Of a DNA stretch of 64,000 bases, positions 1 through 10,932 are shown in pieces. How positions within the stretch are numbered: position 1 is the stretch's first letter; each line of letters starts with the position of its first letter. A program made the translations under genes and the position numbers. The notes beneath the pieces are model-generated. The model was not told where the DNA came from, did no database searches, and worked only from the letters and a program-made list of their open reading frames with translations. The stretch spans positions 1 through 64,000 of the forward strand of contig SADC01001350.1 of the NCBI GenBank assembly GCA_004194705.1. The letters are read 5' to 3'. This stretch comes from Ditylenchus dipsaci (lineage: Eukaryota > Nematoda > Chromadorea > Rhabditida > Anguinidae).

Positions 1-1180
1 TCGCCTAGTGGAAGCAAAAAGGTCAAGGTGGTGATGCTGCGTCTCAAAGAAAAGCTAGCCGTTATTTGTATTCAGGTGATTTTTCCCTGACAATTGGAAA
101 GTTTACTGCGATTTACAATTTTCGTGTTAAGTCGTTTCAATGGCAGTATATCTGTCGACGCAGATGCTGCTATCGGAATCCGGTTTCTATTTTGTCTTAA
201 TTCATTCTTGCAACCTGTTTTCTCCGTCTGTGTTTCGACAATTCATTGATGCATGTCAGGTAAAAGCAAAGTCGACTGTATGAAGAACAGGGTTGAGATC
301 AGGGTCAGATAGAAGAGTTAGCTATTGTTATCATCCAGGTTTGGTTTGTTTTGTGCTTCCTTTTTTGTTAAGTCATTTTGCAGACTTCTTTTCGGAAAAG
401 TCCTCTAGTTAAAAAAGCAGTTATTGCTATTCAGGGTATTTCTGTAAATTGACACCTGCAAGTTATATAGGCTTTTATTTGAAGTCAATGCTACCGTCAA
501 GTCTGTTCCGTTCGTCAAGTGGTATAGAGAAACAAAGCTACGATGTTGTGCCCTTAAAGAGAAATTTGCGAGTGTATCGATCCAGGTAGCTGTCTCTTGT
601 TTTCTTTCTTCTGTATGTTTAAGCCTTTAATGTTAAGGAATTCCCTCAGAAAACAGATCTGTCTCCTCGAATCTATTGTTAAGATCAGGTTTTTCAGAAT
701 CTTCGTTTGTGTATAATGCTTATCTTTTTCCCGCAGACTATTCGACAAAATGGATCGTGTTATCCGAGTCAAGGCGAAAAATAATGAAGTTTGAAGACAC
801 AAAATCGAAAAGAGTCTGTGGCCATTAAGTCGCATTCAGGTTATGCGAGTGAAGATTCCCACTTAACATTAGATATTTTATATTTTCTCGGCAATCAAAT
901 CTTCAGCTATAAGGCATTGCATTAAATCCAGTGTTTTAGTTCTTGTTGTACATTATCCATCCTCAGCTGCTGATTTTTAAGGGCTTTTCTTCGAACGATA
1001 GTGCCATTAATTTGGTTGATGCTAAGCCATGCGAAATTACGTGTGGAGAAGTCAGTTGTGAATATCCAGGTTTGTGATGGAGCTGTGAAAAGTACTTACT
1101 TGTTTCACTTTAAGCCTTATTCGTTCGTGTCATCGCCCAGACGCGATTTCGCGATGATTTGATTGACGGAATTTGTCTTT
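1..1180. other. Unassigned region, no gene recognised
   Basis: I see no recognisable protein family here. The first 77 bases form an open frame with plausible codon content that ends in a CAG|GT donor-like site, so it could be the tail of an exon of a gene entering from the left. Similar CAG|GT blocks preceded by A/G-rich sequence recur near 337, 433, 585, 838 and 1067, at roughly 230-260 base spacing, with TTAAG(T/C)C often found about 50 bases downstream. This may be a very diverged tandem repeat or a string of small exons; neither is proven. Confidence 0.25.
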
Positions 1181-1391
1181 GTCTTTTAAACTCGTCGTTT
1201 GTGCGCGTCACGTTTGGGTAGGCATTTTTTGGATTTGTGCTCAGTATTTTTTCATATTTTCAGCCTAATGACTTTTTAAACTCACATCATTCAACGGTAA
1301 CTAATATCGTTAATTCTCCTTTTTTCTTACCCTATTGCTGATATTATCGATCGCAGGATAATCTTCTGAATAATGGGGGCTAGAAAAGCTG

Positions 1392-1700
1392 ATGGACTCC
1401 ATTGAAGAATTAAGTCGGCGTCATCCCAGTGAGCTCGTGCTGAGGCCAGTTTCAATACGATTCTTAAATTCTGACGGTAGAATTATCGTTGTTAATCGCA
1501 AATTATAGATGAAGTTTTCAGAGATTCGGTACTGACGGACGACTATCCCATTCTTCGAAGAATCTTATGTGAAAAAGCAGTGTGAAACAGATTATAACTA
1601 CACAAAGACGAAGAAGTGGTTGTGACAAATGCTAAGATCCTAAAATTCCTTAAACAATTTGGCTTTTCAGAGGAATGGTGGGTTCGATCATTTTCCATAT
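1392..1700 (+). other. Possible broken coding fragment of unknown family
   Basis: An ATG at 1392 opens 38 codons (beginning MDSIEELSRRHPSEL) with protein-like composition. Two further open blocks follow in other frames, near 1520-1585 (containing DDYPILRRILCEKA) and 1610-1690 (containing NAKILKFLKQFGF). They could be one exon or several exons broken by indels such as those seen in the recognised genes. No family is recognised and no function is proposed. The stretch from 1700 to 2302 holds nothing I can name. Confidence 0.25.
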
Positions 1701-2302
1701 TTTGCTAAATCAGGTATGAAGTATTTTTCGCTTGCTAGACGCGTTACGATTGGTTTTTGAAACAGTTCAAAAACACTTTGTCGCTTGCCTAGAAAGGATG
1801 CTCGCTTTGTCGTATACTATGAGATATTGCAACTCGCTAGAGAAATGAGTTTGTTTCGTTAGCATCTTTGCTGTTTGTGAACATATAATTCGTCCAATCC
1901 TGCCATTGTAAAATGTTTGATTCGAATAGAATCTGGTAGCTGCTGTTTCTATCTTTGCCAGTTTGTAGACAAAGGTTATGTGGAAGAAGAGGCCACTCTT
2001 ATGTTTTAGAAGTTATAGAGAGTGAATGAAAATGCTTGAATAAGTTTTTATTACCGAACCTAAAAGAAGCGTACGGTAAGTTCATGCGGGGCGGTGAACA
2101 TTAAATGCCTGATTTGGCCGGCAATAAATTCGGCAAAGTTTGCTCTTGACAAGACGAGGCGGACTCAAAAACCAGTGCGCTAAACAGGCTGGTACGCACA
2201 GGGAGTGCTAACGCCTGCACCGTAAAGTGCATTAGTAGACCTGGATAAATTCCTGTCTCTTTCTATCCACTTTTTGTTGTGGACTATCAGGCATGTTATG
2301 TA

Positions 2303-3297
2303 CAGTTGCGGAAAAAAGTTAGGTCCGATCAAATTTTTTTGATTTTTTATGCAATTGCTGTGTACACGTATATTTTTTAGAATAAAATTGAAAATCGAAC
2401 TAGACAGTCCTGTGCAGAATTTCAATGACTACAAAACTGTCTTGCTGTTTAAAATATGTTAAACAATTATGTTGAGCATCGCCACTCATTCAAAAGTATC
2501 CGAAAAACAAGGTACGCAAAAAAGTTACGGTCCAATAACATTTTGATCTTTTTTAACATTGCTTGTCTTCAATGGTGAAAGATTACAGCATGCATTTTTT
2601 AAGAAGCCCGAATTTAGCTGCAATTTAGAGGTCAAGCTTATTGCTTTAAATTGTTCTGAGAAAACTTATAAAACAAATGTACAAATGAAGTAAAAAGAGG
2701 AGTTTTATAACTCTTCCAACTTCGACCCTCTTTCTTAGCCTGTCTAATTCTAAAGAGCAGTCGACATGCCATTTTTGTAGTATAATTAAAAGAGGCTTTT
2801 AGAAAATGCATTGAATGCTAGCTTTTGATATTAAAATTTTCAAGAATAGCTGGTATTTACGTGACCAGAACAACCATTTTCCTTACATTTACTATGATTT
2901 TGACTAAAAGTCGACACTTTTATGTTGATGTCATAAGTTTTCTCAGAAATTTAAAGCAAAAGCTTGACATTCTAAATTGCAGCTAAAATTCAGGGCTCTT
3001 AAAAATGCCATGCCTGTAATCCTTCACCATTGAAGACAAGCATGTAAAAAAGATCAAAATGTTATTGGACCGTAATTTTTCGTCTTTGTTTTTCGGATAC
3101 TTTTGAATAGTGGCGATGCTCAACATAATTTGTTTAACATATTTTTAAACAGCAATGACAAGTTTGTAGTGCATGAAATTTCTGCACATGGACTGTCTAT
3201 TTCGATTTTCAATTTATTCTAAAATATACGTGTACACACGCAATTTGCAACAAAAATCAAAAAATTTTGATCGGACCGTAACTTTTTTCCGCAACTG
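2303..3297. mobile_element. Tc1/mariner-like non-autonomous element, 995 bp
   Basis: The ends are inverted repeats beginning CAGTTGCGGAAAAAAGTTA and continuing for well over 100 bases (2303-2440 against 3170-3297). Both ends are flanked by TA (2301-2302 and 3298-3299), the target duplication of Tc1/mariner elements. Inside is a second inverted pair around GTTACGGTCCAATAACAT (about 2515-2560 against 3040-3080), so most of the element is a nested palindrome. I see no transposase frame, so it is a MITE-like element. Confidence 0.85.
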
Positions 3298-3409
3298 TAT
3301 CTAAATTAGCTAGAACTGCTCTAATTTAAGTCAAAACATGCTTTTTTCGGCAATTTTTAAAAATGTATCATACTCGAAAGAACTTTTAATGAGGTCTTGG
3401 GGTTAACAG

Positions 3410-5494
3410 CAGTGCTGGCAATTTGAAATCATTGATTCAAATTAATTTCGAAAATGATTCGTTTGAATCACGACAATTTAAATCATGAGTTATATGAATC
3501 TTTTTTTTAATGATTCAAGATTTATTTTGCAATTTGAATCATGATTCATTTGAATCACAGCCTTATTGGTAATGATTCAAACATGATTCAAATTATATTT
3601 TGCAATTTGAATCAATGAGTTATATGAATCATGATTCAAATTGTCGTGATTCAATTGTGATTCAAATTAATTCGATGATTCACGAAATCCATTCTGTGTG
3701 AACTGCTTCTTATTATGATGTGGCCATTTGTACTGGTCAAACAACGTGTTTTTATACTATTATGCTCTCTGCCCACCTACACTCCAAAACCATCCTTAGT
3801 TAGCCAAAAACTATGCCAAATCACCATTATTATACTAACCACTCTGTAAACCAACAAATTATGCGATCAAACAAGATCCTTTAAGCCACTCCGAACTTGG
3901 GTTAAGTATCTTGTTTGGTACCTGAAAGTAAATCTGCAAGAGTGGAGGCAGGTGAACCGTGCTAATTAAGAAAGCGCGAAAAACGATTGCGAAATGTTTT
4001 CTCTAGGTTGAATATAGAGGTCCATAGAGTGGAGGGTTTATGAGAAGGTGGAGAGTTAAATACAGTCAATACGGTAGCTGTTCAAGTTAATAACATTTTG
4101 ATGGGCATAATAGTAGCTGTCTCTTCAAAACGACAACCTAGTGAACATACTTGACAATTAGCGAACTTCGACTATATGGTAAAATCTTTATGGTAAATCA
4201 GCAATACAAAAAATACGATAATGACCACGTTTACTTGAGAATCTCAATCATCAGCGAATTTCTCCACCTGGAAAGACATCTAATATTCATGAAATTTTAA
4301 ATAAAAAACTGACAGTAAATTTGATGGCGTTTAGCTTTCTTTTCCCGCCAAGCAAAACATCCAGACAGGAGACAGAAGGGTCGAAGAATGATGCAGCTAC
4401 ATAAATTGATCACTGCCTGGCATTCCAAAAGAGTACATGATCAAACGAATTTCCAACCTTGCACGTACTTTGTACAAATGAGTGCAAAGTAGTTTGGTCC
4501 TAAAATCATCTGTTCGATCTAAATGTTACCATCGAAACTACCTGTAGAAACTTTGCGCACTCGCTCAGAATATCATTTATTGTCCCCACACTGACGATTA
4601 ATCATTCCGGCAAGAGCACGTCTGTTGGCACTTGGAATCCCGGGATCATAGACAAAAGCTCCTAAAATCCGTAGTAAAATTATGTCAAAGCTATACACCT
4701 AAAAACCTTCAAGTATGGATTTCGATGTGGCAAAGGGACATCGAAGAGGTAGCAGCGTACAAAGCAGAAGCTTAGATGATCTTCGTTGAAGAAGGCAGAT
4801 GCGGATGACTGTTATGCAGATGAGTTGGCGTTGCTCGCAGTCAGCTTGTCTTTTGGAACGTATCCACATTCAGAGCACTTCCCTCACAAAAAAAGCTTAT
4901 GAGACGGAAGCTGAACAACAAAAAAATTGTAAACTAACTATCCAAAAAGGCACCTTTGGGACCTGGCTTTCGTTTCCGCCAATGGATGAGTTGGCGACGA
5001 AAGACTGACTGTCGAATCATCCAGCTGTTGATTTGCTCCATCAAATTTTCGCTAAAGTGAAACGCATAAAAGAAGGGTCTTTCAATCCATAAAAATCCAC
5101 TGTAAAAAATAGCGAGTACATAGAATGAGTCGAATTATTTGACTGAAAATTAATTTGACTCATGACAATTCGACTCATGATAATTTGAATCAAGATTCAT
5201 ACAATCACTGATAGTGATTCATATGAATCATGAGTCAAATAATTTTGAATTTGAATCGTGATTCATTTGAATCACTGATGACTGGATTCAAATTGATTAT
5301 GATTCATTAAAAAATTAATTTGACTCATGATTTAAATGAATCACAGCTATCTCTGATTCTAATGAATCATGATTCAAATTACAAAAATAATTTGAATCAT
5401 GATTCAATAATTTTTGATAACTGTGATTCATTTGAATCACGATCAAATTAATTTTTAATTTGAATCATTGAGCAATGATTAAATTGCAGCACTG
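3410..5494. mobile_element. hAT-like element with GATTCAAAT palindromic arms
   Basis: The termini are CAGTGCTGGCAATTTG on the left and its near-complement on the right (…AAATTGCAGCACTG). They are flanked by GTTAACAG (3402-3409) and GTTAACAT (5495-5502), a 7-of-8 match to an 8-bp target duplication, which is typical of hAT elements. Each arm (about 3420-3690 and 5130-5480) is a dense array of GATTCAAAT and its complement ATTTGAATC. The interior (3700-5130) contains only short open frames; I do not recognise transposase motifs. Confidence 0.75.
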
Positions 5495-5746
5495 GTTAAC
5501 ATACCGTGGAACATTAACATTAACTAGAAAATTTTGGACTCACCGATCAAATCATTTCTATTTTTTATTTTGATTTTTTTTCAAGCACACCATCAAACTT
5601 GATTATTATTTTGAGAAACAAGATGATTTGACATGCTCCTGTATTGAATTGCTTGATTGCACAATTCCAAAATGTTTAAAATGCTTCAAAATAGTTGCAG
5701 TTAGGTTGCAAATGCGGCACCTGTTTTTAAGTACAGTCCACTCTCG

Positions 5747-6245
5747 ATTTCACGCCATCTTCGGACCAAATTTTGGTGAAGTTTTTTGTGGTACGTATCG
5801 TTCGCCCCCTGTTCGTTTCGCCCCCAGTATTGTTTCGCCCCCTAGTTCACGAAGTTAGCGATAATTATTTTTCATTGTTTGGTCATTAGCAGAATTAAAT
5901 GAGATCAAGGAAAACAAGTTTTATTGGCAGGGTAACATAAAACAGAGAACTTTTTGACTTTTTAGAATTTCTACATGCCTGCCTTCGGCAGGCAACCTAT
6001 TTCAATAGGAAGCCCCTTTGGGGGTACATGGTCCGAATAAGGGCGACCCTTTGGGGTACATGGTCCGGGATATGGGCTCATCCTTTATATGAGTTCGACA
6101 CAATTTCGACGGCGTGCATGGCGCGAATTTGAATTTCGGGATAAATATGAATTTTGGGGGCGAAACAATACAGAGGCCAAAATTAACTTGGGGGCGAAAT
6201 GAAAAGGGGGCAAAATGAACTAGGGGCGAAACAATACAGTTATTA
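5747..6245. repeat. Inverted repeat with GGGGGCGAAAC arms
   Basis: The left arm carries repeated TTCGCCCCC blocks (5799-5855) and the right arm the complementary GGGGGCGAAA blocks (6155-6240). The left boundary lies near TACAGTCCACTCTCGATTTC (5742), which resembles the CAGTC…CTCGAT ends of the Tigger-related elements elsewhere in this window. I cannot identify a matching right end or a target duplication. No coding sequence is recognised inside. Confidence 0.5.
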
Positions 6246-7012
6246 AACTGTATTGTTTTACGGTTATTAAAACCAAGTAGCGCCAAGTAAATTATGGAAT
6301 TAAAAAATCGACAGACTTTATTCATAAAAAATTAAGTTTTAATTGTTTCTCAAGATAAAAGAAAACTACCGATAAGAAGGCTAATTTTCTTGTATTTTTG
6401 CACACTTCTTTCTAATTTTAGCTTTAATTGTGGGTGTAAACACGAACATAATAACAATAATTAGTTTGTAAACAAGCTAGCTAGGTTGAATCACCAAAGA
6501 ACACATGTGAAAAAGTCGTGGTTGCTAGCTGCGATTCTGTCAGTACTTTTGTTCACTAATAGCTTTGGTGGAATGAAATCGCTCAGGTTTAAGGCCTGCT
6601 CTTCTATTCTGCCAAACATATTCAACGTGTTTGCTTTAAGTGTTGAGTACTTTTCGAAGAAACAAGAATGTTGCTTTTTGGTTTGAAAAAGCAAGTTTCA
6701 AGTTTCAAAAGCAAGTTTAGAGTTGGTTTAGTGTTTTCTTGTAAAGCATTGGTTAAAAAAGCAGAGCTGTTTTTTTCAAGTCGGCCCAAATACACTATTG
6801 GCCAGAGCAAACGTGCGTTTTTTCAAGGTCTAAGCATATTACAACAATAAGGAAGGGAAAAAAGTGTGAGAGAGACTTTTTAGAAAACAAAATTTGACGC
6901 TACCAGCAACCTCCCTCACAAAAGAATTTGAATCTCATAGAATTTGAATTGAAAAATCCACATTATACAAATCTATTATATTGAATAAATAATGAAATAT
7001 AAACTTTGTTTG
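6246..7012. other. No gene recognised
   Basis: The stretch contains one frame at 6486 whose N-terminus has a hydrophobic, signal-like run (KSWLLAAILSVLLFTNSF) but no continuation with recognisable domains and no obvious splice support. The remainder is AT-rich and featureless to the eye. Confidence 0.3.
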
Positions 7013-7103
7013 GCTCACAACACCTTCCAGTATGTTTCCGATCTAAGTACTAGTCATGCGTAATTAGCAAAGTTTAAAAAGCATAGCCCTGAGAGGCGGT
7101 GCG
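7013..7103. pseudogene. Deleted 5S rRNA / spliced-leader RNA unit
   Basis: Bases 7013-7058 resemble the 3' end of the 5S gene at 7230 (compare GCTCACAACACC with GCTTACAACACC, and GATCTAAGTACTAGTC with GATCCAAGTATAGTC). They run directly into 7058-7103, which resembles the 3' half of the spliced-leader RNA at 7482, including the final hairpin (GCATAGCC…GGCGGTGC). The 5S 5' part, the spacer and the leader itself are missing. It looks like a unit collapsed by internal deletion. Confidence 0.6.
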
Positions 7104-7229
7104 TATATTGATTCAAAAAAACCATAAAAAGCATTGCTATCATAGCTCGGTTCCAAACAATCCAGAATATGCAAAAATGTGTTTGAAATAACGTAAATTA
7201 AGCGGTTCGGAATAAGAAAAGTTTTTGTG

Positions 7230-7346
7230 GCTTACAACACCCGAGATTCCCAGGACGTCTCGATCCAAGTATAGTCGAGCCCAACGTTGCTTGACATTGC
7301 CAGATCGGACGGGATGGCGTACTTTCAACGTGGTATGGTCGTAAGC
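7230..7346 (-). rRNA. 5S ribosomal RNA
   Basis: Read on the minus strand the sequence begins GCTTACGACCATACCACG and ends GGTGTTGTAAGC, pairing as the 5S terminal helix. It contains the conserved CGCCATCCCGTCCGATCTGG and AAGCAACGTTGG blocks and the internal promoter region around TACTTGGATCGAGACG. Its length, 117 nt, is slightly short of the usual 119-120; one G is missing in GGATCGGAGACG relative to the Caenorhabditis sequence I remember, in line with the one-base losses seen elsewhere. A short TTTT follows on the minus strand. It lies divergently from the spliced-leader gene, as in Caenorhabditis. It could be functional or a slightly decayed copy. Confidence 0.9.
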
Positions 7347-7481
7347 GAGGAAAGAGGAGGAAAACTAAATTTTATTCTTTTTTCTCTTCTCTGTCTGCTT
7401 CTCTTATGATAGCTAGGTGGCGCACACCATCCTTTTGTTGCATCGATCTTTGGCCAAAAATGTGTTAAAGCTAACTTTTTT

Positions 7482-7580
7482 GGTTTAATTACCAAATTTG
7501 AGGTACTTGAAGTTTCCGCCAAATAAGCGGTTGAATTCGCAAATTGTGGAAAGCATTGCCCTTGGAGGCAGTGCACATGT
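7482..7580 (+). ncRNA. SL1-type spliced leader RNA
   Basis: The gene starts with GGTTTAATTACC and continues AAATTTGAG, followed at once by the donor GTACTT. This matches the 22-nt nematode SL1 leader except for one missing C in the CCC run and one G-to-A change, giving a 21-nt leader. Downstream is an Sm-type site (AAATTGTGG, 7541-7549) followed by an 8-bp hairpin (GCATTGCC 7553-7560 with GGCAGTGC 7567-7574). Leader, donor, Sm site and 3' hairpin in this order are the defining parts of an SL RNA, which donates its leader to mRNAs by trans-splicing. The 3' end is estimated from the hairpin. Confidence 0.88.
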
Positions 7581-7689
7581 TTTCAAAAAAAAAAGTTAAC
7601 ACAAGACAATAATAAAAAAGTTTCTTTGCTTTTTTTACCAAAATTAGCAAAAGGGTGGAATCGTCCACGCATCGGTTGTGTTATGTTTG

Positions 7690-8170
7690 GGCGCGGCTCG
7701 AACCTTACACTTTAATATTTAGTCAATAAACAATTGCCACTTTTTTTTATAGAATGTCTTATTCTTTTTCCTTTGTGGTCTCTTGCAGTTGTTGTGCGTT
7801 TGGTTCGTTTGCGAGCCAGTGGCTCGCGTTATTTTGAGAGGACGCGAGCTGCTCGCTCGCCAAATAGCTATGTCCGCGAGCCATATCTCGCCAAGTTAAA
7901 AAACAAAGTGACAAGAGCTTCTTAGCTCGCGGCCATTTCTCGTATCTATAATAAGCGTATGGTTCGGCTCGCGTAAAATATTGTTTGCTGAAATAAAGCT
8001 TAAATCTAGCTTATTTTTCATTTTTTTCAATTTTTTGACTGATTTTTTCAAATATTAAGCTAGTAACACTTTATCTGTCCTTTTATTTGTCTTTAACAAT
8101 AAATTGACGTTCGAAACTCACATAAAAGCGCGAGCCGAACCATTTGTTTCGTTTGCGAGCCAAATGGTTC
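7690..8170. repeat. GCGAGCC-rich dispersed repeat
   Basis: The motifs GCGAGCC and GGCTCGCG recur in both orientations (about 7690, 7805-7840, 7850-7900, 7925, 7960, 8125-8165). TTCGTTTGCGAGCCA appears near both the left (7803) and right (8146) parts. It is probably a degenerate element; the boundaries and any target duplication are unclear. Confidence 0.45.
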
Positions 8171-8910
8171 GAAGTCTTTAGTGTGTAGACGGTAGGGTCA
8201 CATTCATATCGCGACATTTCATTTCGCAAGATTTCATTCATTCTCTGACTTTTTCCAGAATTTTAAAAAACAGTTTTTACCATCTGATAGCTTAGATTCA
8301 GCATTTCAGTATTTTAAACCTATAGTACCAAATACTAAAGGTTGTTACACTTTTCGACCCTGCCGGAAATGGTACTTTTCCTGCCGGAAATTTGAAAAAG
8401 CTTTTGTTTTCGGGGGTTTTCTTATTACTTTTCAAAATTTTTTTTTGACCAGCGTGTAGCCCAGGATCTCAGATTCTCAAGCTATCAACTGACTGAATGA
8501 GATTTTCAAAAGTTGGAGGAAAAGTCTTTGAACAGAACAAATTTTTCAAAAAATTGATCCCTTCAGAGACTTTTCCTTCCAACTTTTTGAAACCTGATTT
8601 GGTCAGTTGATAGCTTGTAAGAAAGCTGAGATCCTGGGCTACACGCTAGTCAAAAAAATTTGAAAGTAATAAGAAAACCCCCGAAAACAAAAGCTTTTTC
8701 AAATTTCCGGCAGGAAAAGTACCATTTCCGGCAGGGTCGAAAAGTGTAACAACCTTAGTATTTTGGTACTATAGGTTGAAATACTGAAATGCTGAATCTA
8801 AGCTATCAGATGGTGAAAACTGTTTTTTTAAATTCTGGAAAAAGTCAGAGAAATGAATGAAATCTTGCGAAATGAATGTCGCGATATGAATGTGACCCTA
8901 CCGTCTACAC

Positions 8911-10138
8911 GGCGCTACGACGGTTCATAAAAAATTGATTCATTTTAAAGGAATTCGTAAAAAACGGGTTTAATAAAAATAGAATTCTTCGAAAACCGGA
9001 TTTCGAAAAAAAAATTAATTTGTTCAAAACGGTTTGGCAGAATGAACTTTACGATATTTTGATTTCATGATCATTGTTTAAATACGTATCTTGATTGCTT
9101 TCTGATCGAAATTTCTATTATTATTTCATTGAATTAAGCGCTCCTGATGAATCTCGAAGACCCATACAGCAGCCCTGATGAAGCGAGCAGCTGTGATGCG
9201 AGTGAGCAAAAATCATTGGAGGAAGAGGAAATGAGCTTAAGCCAAAATCCAACAGTCAACCAGAAACGTCCAAGTGGGTCGAAAGCGGAAGCGTGAGCCT
9301 CAGATCATTACGGGTTTGCCATCGAGTTTATTAAGAGCAAGAAGGGAAGGCACATGGTGATTCTGGATGGTAGGCTTTTATCATAATTTCTAGTAACATT
9401 GCAAGTACTGATCTAGGAGAAGTTTACTCTGCTGGTTACAAGGACAAGCAACAGATCACTCATTGGAAATGCGTGAAACAACAAGAAGGCTGCAAAATGG
9501 AAATGGAAACAAATTCAGATGATCAATGCGTTGGAAAAAGCTATGGAATCACACTCATGCAACGTGCAAGGAAGACATAGAAGTCAGGAAACTTCGAATG
9601 CAAATACCGGAGCTGGCCCGACAGGGGGATGTTAGTATTTTAAGTAGTTGGTCGTAGTTGGTTCGTGTAAAGCTGTGTTTTAACTTGAGTTTGACCTAGA
9701 GCACGGCCATATGGCGGAAGATGGCCGGTCATTTTACCAAATTGTTTACGTGCTAGGTGGCATAGCTAGAATTGCAATTCTTTAACTGTGAAATTTATGG
9801 TAAAGTAACTGTGAAAATGGTTATAATTCGACCATATATTGATGGTTTGGCCGAATTTACAATAACCGGCTAATTTTTCTTTTTTCAAGATTATTCTGTC
9901 GCTGAGATACTTTTTATCTAGTTGTGAAATAAATTTGTCGAAAATTGGATACCTATTTATTGATGAATTAAATATTGATAAAACTATATATTTTTAAAAA
10001 CTTCATTCTGCCAAACTGTTTTGAAACAAATTAATTTTTTTTCGAAATCCGGTTTTCGAAGAATTCTATTTTTTATGAAACCCGTTTTTTACGAATTCCT
10101 TTAAAATGAATCAATTTTTTATGAACCGTCGTAGCGCC
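8911..10138. mobile_element. TIR element carrying a FLYWCH-type zinc finger
   Basis: The TIRs of about 120 bases begin GGCGCTACGACGGTTCAT and end with the complement ATGAACCGTCGTAGCGCC. Both sides carry the identical 8-bp duplication GTCTACAC (8903-8910, 10139-10146). Removing the element and one duplication restores the right arm of the surrounding palindrome, so the order of insertion is certain. The interior carries a FLYWCH-like coding region. FLYWCH fingers are often linked with Mutator-like transposases, but those make mostly 9-bp duplications, so I leave the superfamily open. Confidence 0.85.
9147..9624 (+). pseudogene. FLYWCH-type zinc finger protein, broken
   Basis: An ATG at 9147 gives an acidic, Ser-rich N-terminus of 49 codons (MNLEDPYSSPDEASS…) ending at a TGA. 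The same frame continues beyond it with FIKSKKGRHMVILDG, then a short intron (about 9370-9416, GT…AG). A second block follows with GYKDKQQITHWKC, a second Cys in EGCKM, and, after a one-base frame change, HTHATCKED. W-x-C, C and H-x-H in this order are the FLYWCH signature. Such fingers bind DNA or proteins. No transposase catalytic domain follows before the right TIR, so this is either a remnant or a small carried gene. The in-frame stop and frameshift suggest decay or assembly error. Confidence 0.55.
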
Positions 10139-10932
10139 GTCTACACACTAAGACTTCTTCTACATCAAAAAACATTGAATATGTATGAAAAAGTGCACGT
10201 AATAGTGCAAAAGCTACAGGTTGCCCAGGTGCATCGACCATAGAGTATGTAGATCGACTACATCGACCGTGACATCGTTCAACCTCAATCTTTTGTACTA
10301 GAGTATGTATTTTTGTTACATTTTAAAGATATTTTTGATGCTCAAGAAGGCTAAGATCCTGAGCTGTTGTTCGGTATGAAAAAATTACTAAAAAATTACC
10401 TCTTTTCACAGAGGAAGTTGAAGAGACCGCGAACAAGATCAAGGAGTGTGACCAGGGGTTATGATCAGGCTGTAAAAACATCCGGAAGATACATCCGGAT
10501 GTGGATGTGTACATCCGGAACATCCACATCTGCGGATGTGGATGTTGGATGTCAAAAATTTTGGGTCGGATGTCGGATGTGGATGTCAAAAATTTTTTTG
10601 GCCGGATGTGGATGTTGGATGTCAAAAAATTTAGGTCGGATGTCAGCGGATGTCCGGATGTTTTTCGGATGTTTTCATGGCGGATGTCAATATGCTTTTG
10701 CGGATTTTTTCGGCTTGTGGTCGAAACATACTTGTGTAAGGATTGTTGAATTCCTTATTTCCCGCGCTCCAGAACGATACCAGAGTTTCCTATGGAAACA
10801 CGATTCCAGTACAAAATGCCAGTAATAGTTTGATTTAAACTGCCTTTTGTCCTGCAGCGAGAACATAGCCATAAGGCGTTCAAACGAAATATAATCATCT
10901 TTATTATATTTTGTCTGATTTAAGGTTGCGCT

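Larger units (their letters stand above)
8171..10156. mobile_element. Long palindromic element split by a younger insertion
   Basis: The left arm starts near GAAGTCTTTAGTGTGTAGAC (8171) and runs to about 8540. The right arm runs from about 8555 to 8910 and resumes at 10147-10156 after an inserted element. The arms are almost perfectly complementary for over 350 bases, meeting near 8548, so the transcript would form a long double-stranded hairpin. The interruption at 8911-10138 falls within the outer end of the right arm. There is no coding capacity. A target duplication is not clear. Confidence 0.75.

Noticed and set aside
3420..3690. CRISPR-like or satellite array of GATTCAAAT
   Set aside because: Units alternate in orientation without spacers of constant size, and the genome is eukaryotic; it is the arm of a TIR element.
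6486..6686. Possible small secreted protein (signal-like N-terminus)
   Set aside because: Only the hydrophobic run suggests a protein; no domain, no splice sites and an equally long frame on the opposite strand.
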